DNA of 64,000 bases from SCGC-AG-212-J23 sp036406675 (lineage in GTDB: Bacteria; Pseudomonadota; Gammaproteobacteria; Burkholderiales; SG8-39): NCBI GenBank assembly GCA_036406675.1, contig DASXAO010000089.1, positions 3,131-67,130 on the forward strand, in the 5' to 3' direction. Position 1 is the stretch's first letter; each line of letters begins with the position of its first letter. The translations under genes were made by a program, and so were the position numbers. Of this stretch, positions 42,663 through 51,238 are shown piece after piece. Below the pieces are notes generated by a model that did no database searches, was not told the DNA's origin, and was given only the letters and a program-made list of their open reading frames with translations.

Positions 42663-43862
42663 ATGAACTTCGACCGCTGCGGCCTCGCGCTCGACACGGC
42701 TTCGTCGCAGGCCGCCGCGGCTTACCGCGTCGGCGTCGATCTGCTGCTTTGCGGATACTCGGGCGCGGAGGCGCGCTTCGCGGAAGCGCTCGCGCATGAC
42801 CCGGACTTCGCGCTCGCTCATGCCGCCCTCGCGCGACAACTCCAGATCTACGCCCGGGTTGGGCCGGCGCGCGAAGCCATCGCGCGCGCCCGGACACTGG
42901 CCGCCAGGGCGAGCGCACGCGAAACGGCGCACGTCCGCATTCTCGATCTGGCCATCAACGGACAGGCTGCAGCCGCCCTGTCGGCGCTGCTGGAGCATCT
43001 CGAGGCGCACCCGCGCGACGCGCTCGTCGGCTCCCTCGCGTTCGGTGCCTTCGGTCTCTACGCCTTCAGCGGCCGGGCCGACCACGACGCCGCGCGGCTC
43101 GCGCTTTCCCGACGGCTCGCGCCGCACTACGGCGAGGACTGGTGGCTCCTCACCCACCTCGGCTGGTCGCACACGGAAGCAGGCGAGCTCGCCGCCGGCG
43201 AGCTCATCACCGCCCGCGCGCTCGAGCTGCGGCGGGAGAACGCCTACGGCGCGCACGCCTACGTTCACTTCTTCGTCGAGGCGGGCAAGCGGCGCGACGG
43301 CGAGCGATTCATCGAAGGCTGGCTGCCCGGCTACGATCGCGGCGGGCTGCTGCATGGCCACATCAACTGGCATCGGGCCCTCTGGCGCCTGGACGAGGGC
43401 GACGCTGCGGGCGCGGCCGCGATCTACGCGGAGGTGCTGCGTCCCGCCGTCAATACTTCGCCGCCGATCAACGTGATCTCCGATTGCGCCTCGCTGCTGT
43501 GGCGCCTTTTACTCAGGAACGAAGCGGCGGAATGGCGCGAGGTCGCCGATTACGGCGAGGAGCGATTTCCGCGGCCGGCGGGGCATTTCATCGAATGGCA
43601 TCTCGCGATGGCTGCGGCCGGCGCCGGCCGGCTCGCCGCGCTCGCGCAGCGCCTGGAAACGCTGCCGGAAATGCCGCCAGGGCCGGTGTTCCGGGCCGCG
43701 TGCAGCGCATTCAGGGCGTTCGCGGCCGGCGACTATACGGGCGTGGTCGCGCTGCTCGAGCCGGTGGGGCAGGAATTCAAGCGCATGGGGGGCAGCGGCG
43801 CCCAGCGCCAGGTGCTAGCCGAGACGCTAGCGGCCGCCCGCGCGCGCGCGGCAGCCGGCTAG
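42663..43862 (+). CDS. TPR-like helical-repeat protein
   Basis: The 399-residue protein consists of repeating helix pairs with the small-residue pattern of tetratricopeptide repeats (FAEALAHDPDFALAHAALARQL, LLRRGE-like HTEAGELAAGELITARALEL, and GDYTGVVALLEPVGQEFK). Similar proteins appear in databases as 'TPR-repeat-containing' without a known role. There is no signal peptide, so it is probably cytoplasmic. It overlaps the convergent 89-residue gene by 4 bp. The first in-frame ATG is at 42654; I prefer 42663 because of the TAGAAT element. Confidence 0.8.
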   Translation: MNFDRCGLALDTASSQAAAAYRVGVDLLLCGYSGAEARFAEALAHDPDFALAHAALARQLQIYARVGPAREAIARARTLAARASARETAHVRILDLAINGQAAAALSALLEHLEAHPRDALVGSLAFGAFGLYAFSGRADHDAARLALSRRLAPHYGEDWWLLTHLGWSHTEAGELAAGELITARALELRRENAYGAHAYVHFFVEAGKRRDGERFIEGWLPGYDRGGLLHGHINWHRALWRLDEGDAAGAAAIYAEVLRPAVNTSPPINVISDCASLLWRLLLRNEAAEWREVADYGEERFPRPAGHFIEWHLAMAAAGAGRLAALAQRLETLPEMPPGPVFRAACSAFRAFAAGDYTGVVALLEPVGQEFKRMGGSGAQRQVLAETLAAARARAAAG

Positions 43863-44128
43863 AGCGTTTCCAGCTCGGCTTCTTCGGCGTCGTCCTCGTC
43901 GGTCGGCTGCATCGGCCGGCCGTTGGGCGCGACCAGGCCGAGGACCACCTGCTCCTCCCGCGTGAGGCCGTCCAGCGGACGCAGCCACGACAGGAACCGC
44001 GACAGCTGCGCAAGGCGCTCCGGATAGGCGCAGCCGCAGGCCTGGGGCCTGAAGCGCACTCCGCTCTGGGCACGTCCGGCCCGCTCGGGGATCTGCGCGA
44101 GTAGCCTTGAAACCGCTCCGTCGTTCAT
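43859..44128 (-). CDS. Small hypothetical protein (89 aa)
   Basis: The 89-residue protein begins MNDGAVSRLLAQIPERAGRAQSG and has a Cys-x-Cys in QACGCAYPERLAQL. A Trp/Leu helix (FLSWLRPLDGLTREEQVVLGLV) follows, then an acidic tail (DEDDAEEAELETL). A GGAG lies upstream of the ATG. There is no signal or membrane segment. Family not recognised. It is convergent with the TPR-like gene. Confidence 0.6.
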   Translation of the reverse strand: MNDGAVSRLLAQIPERAGRAQSGVRFRPQACGCAYPERLAQLSRFLSWLRPLDGLTREEQVVLGLVAPNGRPMQPTDEDDAEEAELETL

Positions 44129-44251
44129 GTCGCTGCTCCGGAATTGTTGTTGTACGGCCGGCGAAGATTAGCAGTCCTGCGCAAATTTGCCAGCCGCCGG
44201 ACATTGGGGCTAGCTGCCCCCGGGGCGCTACGCGCTGTCGCCGAACCCCGG

Positions 44252-45199
44252 CTAGTCGATCCGGGCGCCGGAGGCCTTGACTACCTTCGCCATCCTGGCG
44301 AAGTCCTCGCGCAGCAGCGCGTTGAAGGCGTCCACGCCGAGCGCCTGAGGCTCGATCCCCTGCTTCGCCAGCCGCTCCAGGATCACCGGCTCGCGCAGGA
44401 GCTTCTCCATCGCCGCGTTGATGCTCTCGACCACCGGCCGCGGCGTGCCGTGGGGCGCCAGCAGGCCGAGCCACGAATCAAAGACATACCCTTTTATGCC
44501 GCTCTCATCGACGGTCGGCAGCTGCGGGAGGAATTTCGAGCGATGCCTTCCGGTGGAAGCGAGGATGCGTACGCGCTCGTCCTTGACGAAGGCGAGCGCG
44601 CCGATATTGGCCGGAATCACCGCGTGCGAGCGCCCGGCGAGCACCTCGTTGATCGCCTCTCCCGTCGCCTTGTAAGGCACGTGCACCAGCTCGATCCCCG
44701 CCAGGCTGGCGAAGTACGCCATGGCCAGGTGCGTCGCGCTGCCGTTGCCCGCGCTCGCATAGTTGAGCTTGCCGGGGTTCGCCTTGGCGTACGCGACGAA
44801 CTCCTGGACGCTTTTCGCGGGAATGGTCGAGCTCGTCATGAGCACGTAGTCGACCGTGCCGATGTGCGCGACGGCGGTGAAGTCGTTGATGGGATGGTAC
44901 GGGAGCTTGCTGTAAAGCGAGCCCGAGATGGTGTGGCTCGCCGCCGCCAGGATGAGCGTGTTGCCGTCCGGCGCCGCCCTGGCCACGAAAGCCGTGCCGA
45001 TGGTATTGCCCGCGCCGGGGCGGTTTTCGACGATCACGCTGCGGCCGAGCTGCGTGCCGAGCTCGGCGTTGATCGCGCGGGCGAGGATGTCCTGCACCCC
45101 GCCGGCCGCGAACGGCACGACGATGCGCGTGACGTTGCCCTGCCCCTGGGCTCCCAAGGCGGCGCAGATCAGCGCCACGGCGGCGACGAAACGCTTCAA
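44252..45199 (-). CDS. Bug/TctC-family solute receptor, coupled to TRAP receptor
   Basis: The 315-residue periplasmic binding protein has a Sec signal (MKRFVAAVALICAALGAQGQ). Bug-family landmarks follow: VTRIVVPFAAGGVQDILARAIN, VIVENRPGAGNTIG, LNYASAGNGSATHLAMAYF and LVHVPYKATGEAINEVLAGR. It belongs to tripartite tricarboxylate transport systems, but no tctAB genes are near. It starts 4 bp after the TRAP receptor gene, so receptors of two different transporter classes share an operon. The ligand is unknown, probably an organic acid. Confidence 0.92.
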   Translation of the reverse strand: MKRFVAAVALICAALGAQGQGNVTRIVVPFAAGGVQDILARAINAELGTQLGRSVIVENRPGAGNTIGTAFVARAAPDGNTLILAAASHTISGSLYSKLPYHPINDFTAVAHIGTVDYVLMTSSTIPAKSVQEFVAYAKANPGKLNYASAGNGSATHLAMAYFASLAGIELVHVPYKATGEAINEVLAGRSHAVIPANIGALAFVKDERVRILASTGRHRSKFLPQLPTVDESGIKGYVFDSWLGLLAPHGTPRPVVESINAAMEKLLREPVILERLAKQGIEPQALGVDAFNALLREDFARMAKVVKASGARID

Positions 45200-45203
45200 C
45201 GGT

Positions 45204-46334
45204 CTACTGGCCGCCTTTCTTGCCCGCCGCCGGTTTCGCAGCCTCTTGCGGCCAGTAGTAGTTCGCCGCGAACGAGTACGGCGGGAACATGTGGCGCTTC
45301 GCCGGCACTACCTTGGCGGCGTACGCCCGCTGCGACTCGTAGACCTTCTTGAACGTGGGGCTCTTGGCCGAGTTCTCCGCCGCGACCTCGTCCCAGGCCT
45401 TGAGCGAGGCGATCAGGATGTCGGGCGGCGTGCGCCGGATCTGCACGCCGTGCTTGTTGATGAGCTCCTCGATCGCGTCGGCGTTCTGCTTCTGCCAGCG
45501 GGTGAGCCAGCTGATGAACGCGTCCTTCACCGCCGAGTCGATCGCTTCCTGCTGCGCGGGCGTGAGGCTCTTCCACACGTCGAGGTTGAGCCCGAGCTCG
45601 CCGATCGAGTTGTTCTCGTGCATGCCCGGCGTGTAGTGGTACTTGAACACGGTGTGCAGCCCGAGCCGCAGGTCCTCGACGCCCCCGACCCACTCGGCGC
45701 AGTCGATGACCCCGCGTTGCGCCGCCGGCACGATCTCGCCGCCCGCCATGTTGACCACGCTCTGGCCGAGCTTCGTGTAGACCTCGGCGTTGAGGCCGGT
45801 CTGGCGGCACTTCATGCCCTTGAAGTCGGCGACGCTCTTCAGCGGCTTCTTGAACCAGCCGAGCGCCTGCGGGCTCGAGGGATGCGCGGGCCAGGGGATC
45901 ACGTTGAGCTTGAGGTCGTTCTGGTAGAACTCGCGCCACATCTGCAGCCCGCCGCCGACGTAGAGCCACCCCAGGTAATCCATGTGATCCATGCCGAAGG
46001 GGCCGCCGGGGGGCGCGGCGAACAGCGCCGCGGCCGGGTTCTTGCCGACCCAGTAGTAGGCGATGGAGTGCCAGCCGTCGAGAACCTTCCTGCTGGTGGC
46101 ATCGAGCACCTCGAACGCCGGCACGATCTGCCCCGCAGGCATGGCGTCGATTTTCAGGCTGCCCTGCGTCAGCTTTTCCGTGCGTTCGGCGAAGATCTTG
46201 AAGTGTTCCTGCAGCGTGTTGCTCGCCGGCCAGCTCGACTGCATCTTGAGCGTCCTGGGCGCCGGCGCTTGCGCGAGCGCGCCAGTGCAGACCAGCGCCG
46301 CAGCCACGGCGATGCCGACAGCTCGCTTGCTCAT
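45204..46334 (-). CDS. TRAP transporter periplasmic receptor (DctP-type)
   Basis: The 376-residue protein has a signal peptide (MSKRAVGIAVAAALVCTGALAQA) and matches the mannitol/chloroaromatic-type DctP group. Visible stretches are TLKMQSSWPASNTLQEHFKIFAERTEKLTQGSL, WHSIAYYWVGKNPAAALF, FKGMKCRQTGLNAEVYTKLGQSVVNMAGGEIVPA and the Trp in DCAEWVGGVEDLRLGL. It delivers an organic acid to a TRAP permease. The permease genes are not adjacent; the only pair in the window is 33.5 kb away. AGGAGG precedes the ATG. Confidence 0.93.
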   Translation of the reverse strand: MSKRAVGIAVAAALVCTGALAQAPAPRTLKMQSSWPASNTLQEHFKIFAERTEKLTQGSLKIDAMPAGQIVPAFEVLDATSRKVLDGWHSIAYYWVGKNPAAALFAAPPGGPFGMDHMDYLGWLYVGGGLQMWREFYQNDLKLNVIPWPAHPSSPQALGWFKKPLKSVADFKGMKCRQTGLNAEVYTKLGQSVVNMAGGEIVPAAQRGVIDCAEWVGGVEDLRLGLHTVFKYHYTPGMHENNSIGELGLNLDVWKSLTPAQQEAIDSAVKDAFISWLTRWQKQNADAIEELINKHGVQIRRTPPDILIASLKAWDEVAAENSAKSPTFKKVYESQRAYAAKVVPAKRHMFPPYSFAANYYWPQEAAKPAAGKKGGQ

Positions 46335-46461
46335 TTTGGTTTCCTCCTGACTCCCCTTCTGGGTTGTCGAGACAAGCTAAACCGGCGGCGCTCGGGGTGT
46401 CAATGAATCGCAGCGGAACGGCGCTTGCTACGTGCTCAGCGCCGACCCAACGGAGGATTCG

Positions 46462-46833
46462 ATGACCAGACTCGCACTCGTAGCGCCCATCGCCGTCCTG
46501 ACTGCACTTTTTGCAGGCTGCGCCAGCCGCGGCCCGGCAGAATCTACCCCAGTGGCGATCAAGCCCATAGAGCAGCCCTACCGCGCCGGCACCGGCGTGG
46601 TGCAATCGGTGACGCCGGCGCCGAAGGCGATGGTCGCCGGTCCGGCTGCCAGCACCTCGGCCGCCCCCGCTACTTCCGCGCGGAGCCCCGCCGTGGTTTC
46701 CGAAATGGAAATGCAGCGCCTGCGCATCCGCATGGACGACGGCCGCACGCTCTATGTGGACACGCCGAGCCACGAATTCGTCGCCGGCTCGCGCGTGCTG
46801 CTTTCCGACGCCAACGAGATTCGCCGCCAGTAG
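46462..46833 (+). CDS. Small outer-membrane-type lipoprotein
   Basis: The 123-residue protein has a lipoprotein signal (MTRLALVAPIAVLTALFAGC), a Pro/Ala-rich linker with TPVAIKPIEQPYRAGTGVVQSV, and a C-terminal beta segment LRIRMDDGRTLYVDTPSHEFVAGSRVLLSDANEIRR. The last part resembles the C-terminal region of SlyB/Pcp-like lipoproteins, but the glycine-zipper is absent. GGAGG at 46452-46456 fixes ATG 46462. Convergent with the operon ending at 46844. Confidence 0.75.
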   Translation: MTRLALVAPIAVLTALFAGCASRGPAESTPVAIKPIEQPYRAGTGVVQSVTPAPKAMVAGPAASTSAAPATSARSPAVVSEMEMQRLRIRMDDGRTLYVDTPSHEFVAGSRVLLSDANEIRRQ

Positions 46834-46843
46834 CGACAACGTC

Positions 46844-47665
46844 TCAGAAGCCGAAGCAGCGCAGCGGGTTCTCGACCAGGATGCGGTCGCGAACCCGCTT
46901 GTCCGGCGCCCACGCCTCGAGCAGCGCGAACAGCCGCCGGGAATCGACGCGATCCGAGAACGAGAGGTGCGGGTAGTCTGACCCCCAGATCACTCGCTCG
47001 GGCGCCGCGGCGATGACCGCGCGCGCGAGCGGGACGGTATCGGCCAAGGCCGGCTCGAGCGAGATGCGGTAGGCGCCGGTGAGCTTCACCCAGCAGCGCT
47101 CGCAGCCGCGCACGAAGTTGACGAACTCCATGAACCCCGGCTGCTGCGGCCCGGCCATCGCCGGAAACATGCCGAGGTGGGCCACCGAGAAGCTCGATTG
47201 CAGGCCCCCGAACACGGGAATCAGCTCGCGCGTGAGCCAGCCCGGGGCGAGGAAGTCGAGCATCCAGCCGCGCTCGGCGCACTTCGCGTCGAGCGTGCGG
47301 ATGCGCTTCATCAGGCTCATCGAGAACCCGGGCTCCGGCGGCTTGACGGGATTTACGTTGATGCGCACGCCACGCACCCCGGCGCCGTGGAGGCTTGCCA
47401 GCGCCTCGGACGTCACGTCTTCGTCGATGTCAACGATGCCGCGGCAGCTCTGCCCGCCGACGGTTCGCATCGCGTCGAGCATGCAGCGGTTGTCGCGGCC
47501 GTAGGCGCTCGGCTGCACGAACACGTAGCGACCGATGCCGAGCTCGCGCGCGTGCTCCAGGTAGTCCTCCAGCGGCGCGCTCGGCGGCGCGTAGCGCAGG
47601 TCGGAGGAATAGGGATAGAGCGCTTCCGGTCCGAAGACGTGGAAGTGGCTGTCGCAGGCCTTCAT
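46844..47665 (-). CDS. LigI-like amidohydrolase (PDC-lactonase family)
   Basis: The 273-residue TIM-barrel hydrolase starts with KACDSHFHVFGPEALYPY, the DxHxHVF motif of the 2-pyrone-4,6-dicarboxylate lactonase family. It continues with YVFVQPSAYGRDNRCML, GVRGVRINVNP, and WGSDYPHLSF near the end. Such enzymes open lactones in aromatic degradation or act on related sugar lactones. It is the last gene of the ten-gene liv operon, 1 bp after a Bug receptor gene. The metal His ligands in the central barrel (SVAHLGMF) are present. Confidence 0.88.
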   Translation of the reverse strand: MKACDSHFHVFGPEALYPYSSDLRYAPPSAPLEDYLEHARELGIGRYVFVQPSAYGRDNRCMLDAMRTVGGQSCRGIVDIDEDVTSEALASLHGAGVRGVRINVNPVKPPEPGFSMSLMKRIRTLDAKCAERGWMLDFLAPGWLTRELIPVFGGLQSSFSVAHLGMFPAMAGPQQPGFMEFVNFVRGCERCWVKLTGAYRISLEPALADTVPLARAVIAAAPERVIWGSDYPHLSFSDRVDSRRLFALLEAWAPDKRVRDRILVENPLRCFGF

Positions 47666-47666
47666 T

Positions 47667-48620
47667 TCACTCCACCTGGATGCCTGCCTCTTTGACCAGC
47701 TTCACGAAGGCATCCGCTTCGGCACGGAAGTACTGCGTGAACTCTTCGGGCGAAGCGCTCGACACGAGATCGATCCCGCGCTCGGCGTATTTCTTCTTCA
47801 TCTCCGGGTTCGCGAGCGCCTTCGCCACGGCCGCATGCAGTCGCGCCACCACCGCGCGAGGCGTCGCCGCGGGCGCCACGATCCCGTTCCAGGTCACGTC
47901 GTCGAAGTTTGCGTAGCCGAGCTCGTGCAGGCTCGGCACCTCGGGCAGCACGGCGGAGCGCTCCCTCGAGGTGACCGCCAGCGCGCGCAGCTTGCCGCCC
48001 CGCACCTGGGCGGCGGAGGTGCTCACCTGGTCGAACATCATCGCGATCTGGCCGCCCATCACGTCGACGAGCGCCTGCGCGTTGCCCTTGTAGCTCACCT
48101 GCGTGAGCTTGGTGCCCGTCGCGCGCATGAAGAGCTCGGCGGCGACGTGGCCGGTCGAGCCGTTGCCCGAGCCGCCGTAGGTGATCTCGCCCGGCTTCGC
48201 TTTCGCCTGGGCGACGAGCTCCTGCAGCGTGCGCGCTGGATTCCCGGGGTTCACCACGAGCACCTGGGGAATCCGGCACACCAGCGAAACGCCGGTGAAG
48301 TCGGTGCGCGGGTCGTAGTTGGCCGCCTTCACGACGCCAGGCACGCGCGCGAACGTGACCGCGACCGAGAGCAGCGTGTAGCCGTCGGCCGGCGCGTTCT
48401 TGACGAACTGCGTGCCGATGATCGCGCTTTGCCCGGGACGATTCTCGACGACCACCGGCTGGCCGAGGTTCTTCGCCATTTCCTCGGCGACCGCGCGCGC
48501 CACGATGTCCTGGTTGCCGCCCGGGACCAGCGGCACGATCATGTGGATCGGCTTCGCCGGAAACGATTGCGCGCAGACGTTTCCTGCAATGGCAAGCAGC
48601 ATCGCCAGCGCGGCCTTCAT
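47667..48620 (-). CDS. Bug/TctC-family solute receptor in liv operon
   Basis: The 317-residue receptor has a signal peptide (MKAALAMLLAIAGNVCAQS) and the landmarks VPLVPGGNQDIVARAVAEEM, VVVENRPGQSAIIG, ITYGGSGNGSTGHVAAELF and TQVSYKGNAQALVDVMGGQI. It is encoded between the HpcH/HpaI aldolase and LigI-like genes on the same strand with gaps of 20 and 1 bp. No tctAB is nearby. It probably supplies the same catabolic route with an organic acid. ATG 48620 starts the signal peptide; longer frames upstream are not supported. Confidence 0.92.
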   Translation of the reverse strand: MKAALAMLLAIAGNVCAQSFPAKPIHMIVPLVPGGNQDIVARAVAEEMAKNLGQPVVVENRPGQSAIIGTQFVKNAPADGYTLLSVAVTFARVPGVVKAANYDPRTDFTGVSLVCRIPQVLVVNPGNPARTLQELVAQAKAKPGEITYGGSGNGSTGHVAAELFMRATGTKLTQVSYKGNAQALVDVMGGQIAMMFDQVSTSAAQVRGGKLRALAVTSRERSAVLPEVPSLHELGYANFDDVTWNGIVAPAATPRAVVARLHAAVAKALANPEMKKKYAERGIDLVSSASPEEFTQYFRAEADAFVKLVKEAGIQVE

Positions 48621-48640
48621 GACGAGATTCCCTGGAAATT

Positions 48641-49420
48641 TCAAAGCTTTAGCTCCCTTACTTGCCGCGCGCGCCGCGCGCACTCGGCGGCGAGAAAGGC
48701 GAGATCGGTCCCGGTGGACACATAACGCGCACCGAGCTGCACGAACTTTGCGACCAGGTCGGCCCGCGTGGAAAGGCCGCCCACGCCCACGTGCTTGCCG
48801 CGACGGCGACACGCGGCGATCACGCGCTCGTAGGCCTGTGCGAGCTTCGGATGGTCGTACTGGCCGGCGAGCCCGAGGTCGGCGAGGAGATCGTTCGATC
48901 CGATCATCACCATGTCGATGCCCTCGACGGCGACGATGTCCTCGGTCGCGTCGAGCGCGGCCGCCGACTCGCATTGCACCATGACCAGCGTGGCCTCGTT
49001 CAGCGCCGGCAGCGCCTCGGCGGCGGGGACGTTGCGGAAGCCGAAATGCGGCAGGCCGCCGACGAGCCCGCGGCTTCCGGCGGGCGCGTAGCGCGCGGCC
49101 GCGACCACGGCGCGCGCCTCTTCGGCCGATGTGACGCCGGGAGCGATCACCCCGAGCGCGCCGCCGTCGAGCACGCGCGAGATGTGCTCGGGCGTATTCG
49201 CGGGAACGCGCACCAGCGCCGGAATTCCGGCCTCCAGCGCCATGATCGAGATCTGGCTCGTCGCGTGCAGCGTGAGGCTCGAGTGCTCGAGGTCGATGTA
49301 CAGCGAGTCGAAGCCCGCGGCTTTCGCGATCGGCACGATCTCGACGCCGGAAACGAGCCGCACCGTCATCGAAGCGACCAGCTCGCCGCGGGCGAGCTTT
49401 TCCTTCACCGGGTTCTTCAT
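48641..49420 (-). CDS. HpcH/HpaI-family aldolase
   Basis: The 259-residue enzyme is a class II pyruvate aldolase like HpaI or 2-keto-3-deoxy-sugar-acid aldolases. Features are FDSLYIDLEHSSLTL near 38, ALVRVPANTPEHISRVLDGGALGVIAPGV, a Glu in MVQCESAAALD at about 150, and MIGSNDLLADLG at about 172. It cleaves 4-hydroxy-2-oxo acids to pyruvate and an aldehyde with a divalent metal. It directly abuts the ModA-like gene. The substrate is likely related to the compounds handled by the flanking M20 and LigI-like enzymes. Confidence 0.9.
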   Translation of the reverse strand: MKNPVKEKLARGELVASMTVRLVSGVEIVPIAKAAGFDSLYIDLEHSSLTLHATSQISIMALEAGIPALVRVPANTPEHISRVLDGGALGVIAPGVTSAEEARAVVAAARYAPAGSRGLVGGLPHFGFRNVPAAEALPALNEATLVMVQCESAAALDATEDIVAVEGIDMVMIGSNDLLADLGLAGQYDHPKLAQAYERVIAACRRRGKHVGVGGLSTRADLVAKFVQLGARYVSTGTDLAFLAAECARRARQVRELKL

Positions 49421-50098
49421 CTAGGCCGGTTCCAGGCCGTGCCTGCGCAGCACCCGGACCGACTCCTTCGACGCGAGATGGTGCAGCAGCTCGCTTCCGG
49501 GCTTCGCCTGCGCGGACTTGGAGTGCACCGCCCCGGAGAACACGGTCGAGAGCTGGATCTCGCGCGGCAGCCGACCGACGAAGTCGATGCCGCGGACCTG
49601 GCGCAGCTCCGACACCTGCTGGAAGCAGAGCTCGAATTCGCCGCTCGCGACCAGCTCGCCGACCAGCACGCCCGGCCGCGCCTGCCTCGCCTTGGGCTTG
49701 AGCTCCTCGGCGAGCCCGAGGCGCTGGAATAGCTCGACGAGGTAAACCCCGCTCGGACCGCTAGAGATAACGACCGATTTCGCCGCGCGCAGCGCGTTCT
49801 TCAACGCTTCGACGTTGCCGATGTCGGGCTTGCGGGCACCGGAGCGCACCGCGGCGCCGACCTCGGACTTGGCGAAATCGACGCGCGTGCGCGAATCCAG
49901 GTTGCCGCCGTTGATCAGGTCCTCGATCAGCGCGGCGGAGCCGATGACCACGTCGGTCACCTCGCCGGCGAGGATGCGCTTGCGGATGTCGGCCATGCCC
50001 ACCCACTGGGTGTCGACCTTGACCTTGCTCGAGCGCGTGAAGGCCGGCAGCAGCTCAAGATACGCCGCCTTGATCGCAACCGAGGACCAGACGTTCAT
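49421..50098 (-). CDS. ModA-like substrate-binding domain without signal peptide
   Basis: The 225-residue protein has the fold pattern of molybdate-type periplasmic binding proteins: MNVWSSVAIKAAYLELLPAF at the start, DVVIGSAALIEDLINGGNL, VVISSGPSGVYLVELFQRLGL and a C-terminal GSELLHHLASKESVRVLRRHGLEPA that matches the family end. It has no signal peptide or membrane anchor, so it would stay in the cytoplasm. It is translated with the M20 gene through a 4-bp overlap and abuts the aldolase gene. Similar stand-alone ModA-like proteins are found in Bug-rich betaproteobacteria; their role is unknown, perhaps ligand sensing. Confidence 0.8.
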   Translation of the reverse strand: MNVWSSVAIKAAYLELLPAFTRSSKVKVDTQWVGMADIRKRILAGEVTDVVIGSAALIEDLINGGNLDSRTRVDFAKSEVGAAVRSGARKPDIGNVEALKNALRAAKSVVISSGPSGVYLVELFQRLGLAEELKPKARQARPGVLVGELVASGEFELCFQQVSELRQVRGIDFVGRLPREIQLSTVFSGAVHSKSAQAKPGSELLHHLASKESVRVLRRHGLEPA

Positions 50099-51231
50099 GC
50101 GCGCGTCCAGTCGCGGATCAGCGCTTCGTAGATCGCGACCGACTGCCGGATGCGCTCCTGGCTGCAGTATTCGTCGGTCTGGTGGGCCATCGCCGCCTCG
50201 CCCGGCCCGAGCACCACCGTGGGCGCGCCCGCATACACCTTGAGCAGGTTCGCCGCGTCGGTCATGTACGGGGCGGTGCGCGCCTCGAGGCGGTCCTCGA
50301 CGTACGGCTTGCAGATCTCGAATACGCGCTGCACCCAGTCCAGTTCCGGCTCGGTCCAGACGGGACCGAGATTGGAGAACACGTCGAATTGCGCCTCTCC
50401 CACGAGATTCTCAAGAGACTCGAGGAGAGCGGCGTGATCCATCCCCGGCACGGTGCGGATGTCGACGCCGATGCTCGCCGAGTCGGGCACCGCGTTCACC
50501 GTGTTGCCGCCCTCGATGGTGCCGACGTTGAGGGTCGGCTTGCCCATGACCGGGTGCGCCGGCACGCCGAAGTCGAACGCTTCGAGCTTGCCCAGCGCGC
50601 GCGCCGCCTTGTAGATCGCGTTCACGCCGAGGTGCGGCATGGAGCCGTGGGCCGACACGCCCTTGAAGCGCGCGTGGAACTTGACCGAGCCCTTGTGGCC
50701 TACGAGCGGGTAGTTCGAGGTGGGCTCGCCCACGATCATCGCGCCTGCTTGTCCGAGAAGAGCCCTCTGTTCCGAAAGATGACGCGAGCCGATGCACCCG
50801 CCCTCCTCCGCCGCGGTGAGCACGATGACCACGCCGGGCGTGCCCGCGAGCCGCTTCGCCATGCTGCGCGCAGCAAGCAGGATCGCGGCGACGCCGGCTT
50901 TCATGTCCGAGGCGCCGCGCCCGTAGAGCCGGTCGCCGTCGGTCTCGCCGCTGAACGGGTCGTGCGCCCAGGCCCGCGCGCCGACCGGCACGACGTCGAG
51001 ATGGCCGGTGAGGCAAAGCGGCGCTTTCGCATCCGCTCCGCCCGCGCGCGCGATCACGCTGGTGCGGGTGTCCGCGTACTCATGGTAGTCGACGCGGTAG
51101 CCCCACTCCTGGAGCAGGCTCCCGGCATAGTGCGCGCAGTCGCGCTCGCGGCCGGGCGGGTTGACCGTGTCGAACCGGAGCAGCGACCGGGTGAGGGAGA
51201 TGGCCTCTGATCCGCTCATGCCGCGAATCAT
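50095..51231 (-). CDS. M20-family deacylase (ArgE/DapE-like)
   Basis: The 378-residue metallohydrolase belongs to peptidase family M20. It shows the metal ligands: His in LCLTGHLDVVPVG at about 77, Asp in YGRGASDMKAGVAAI at about 110, the catalytic Glu pair in LTAAEEGGCIGS at about 145, and Glu in IVGEPTSNYPLVGHKG at about 170. It also has a dimerisation insert. It probably removes an acyl group from an amino acid; acetylornithine or succinyl-diaminopimelate activity cannot be decided. It lies 7 bp after livM and overlaps the ModA-like gene. ATG 51219 is an alternative start. Confidence 0.9.
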   Translation of the reverse strand: MIRGMSGSEAISLTRSLLRFDTVNPPGRERDCAHYAGSLLQEWGYRVDYHEYADTRTSVIARAGGADAKAPLCLTGHLDVVPVGARAWAHDPFSGETDGDRLYGRGASDMKAGVAAILLAARSMAKRLAGTPGVVIVLTAAEEGGCIGSRHLSEQRALLGQAGAMIVGEPTSNYPLVGHKGSVKFHARFKGVSAHGSMPHLGVNAIYKAARALGKLEAFDFGVPAHPVMGKPTLNVGTIEGGNTVNAVPDSASIGVDIRTVPGMDHAALLESLENLVGEAQFDVFSNLGPVWTEPELDWVQRVFEICKPYVEDRLEARTAPYMTDAANLLKVYAGAPTVVLGPGEAAMAHQTDEYCSQERIRQSVAIYEALIRDWTRA

Positions 51232-51238
51232 AAGACTT

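Noticed and set aside
44205..44232. GGGGC-TAGCT-GCCCC hairpin downstream of the Bug receptor at 44252
   Set aside because: The stem is only five base pairs and no T-run follows on the transcribed strand, so I do not call it a terminator.
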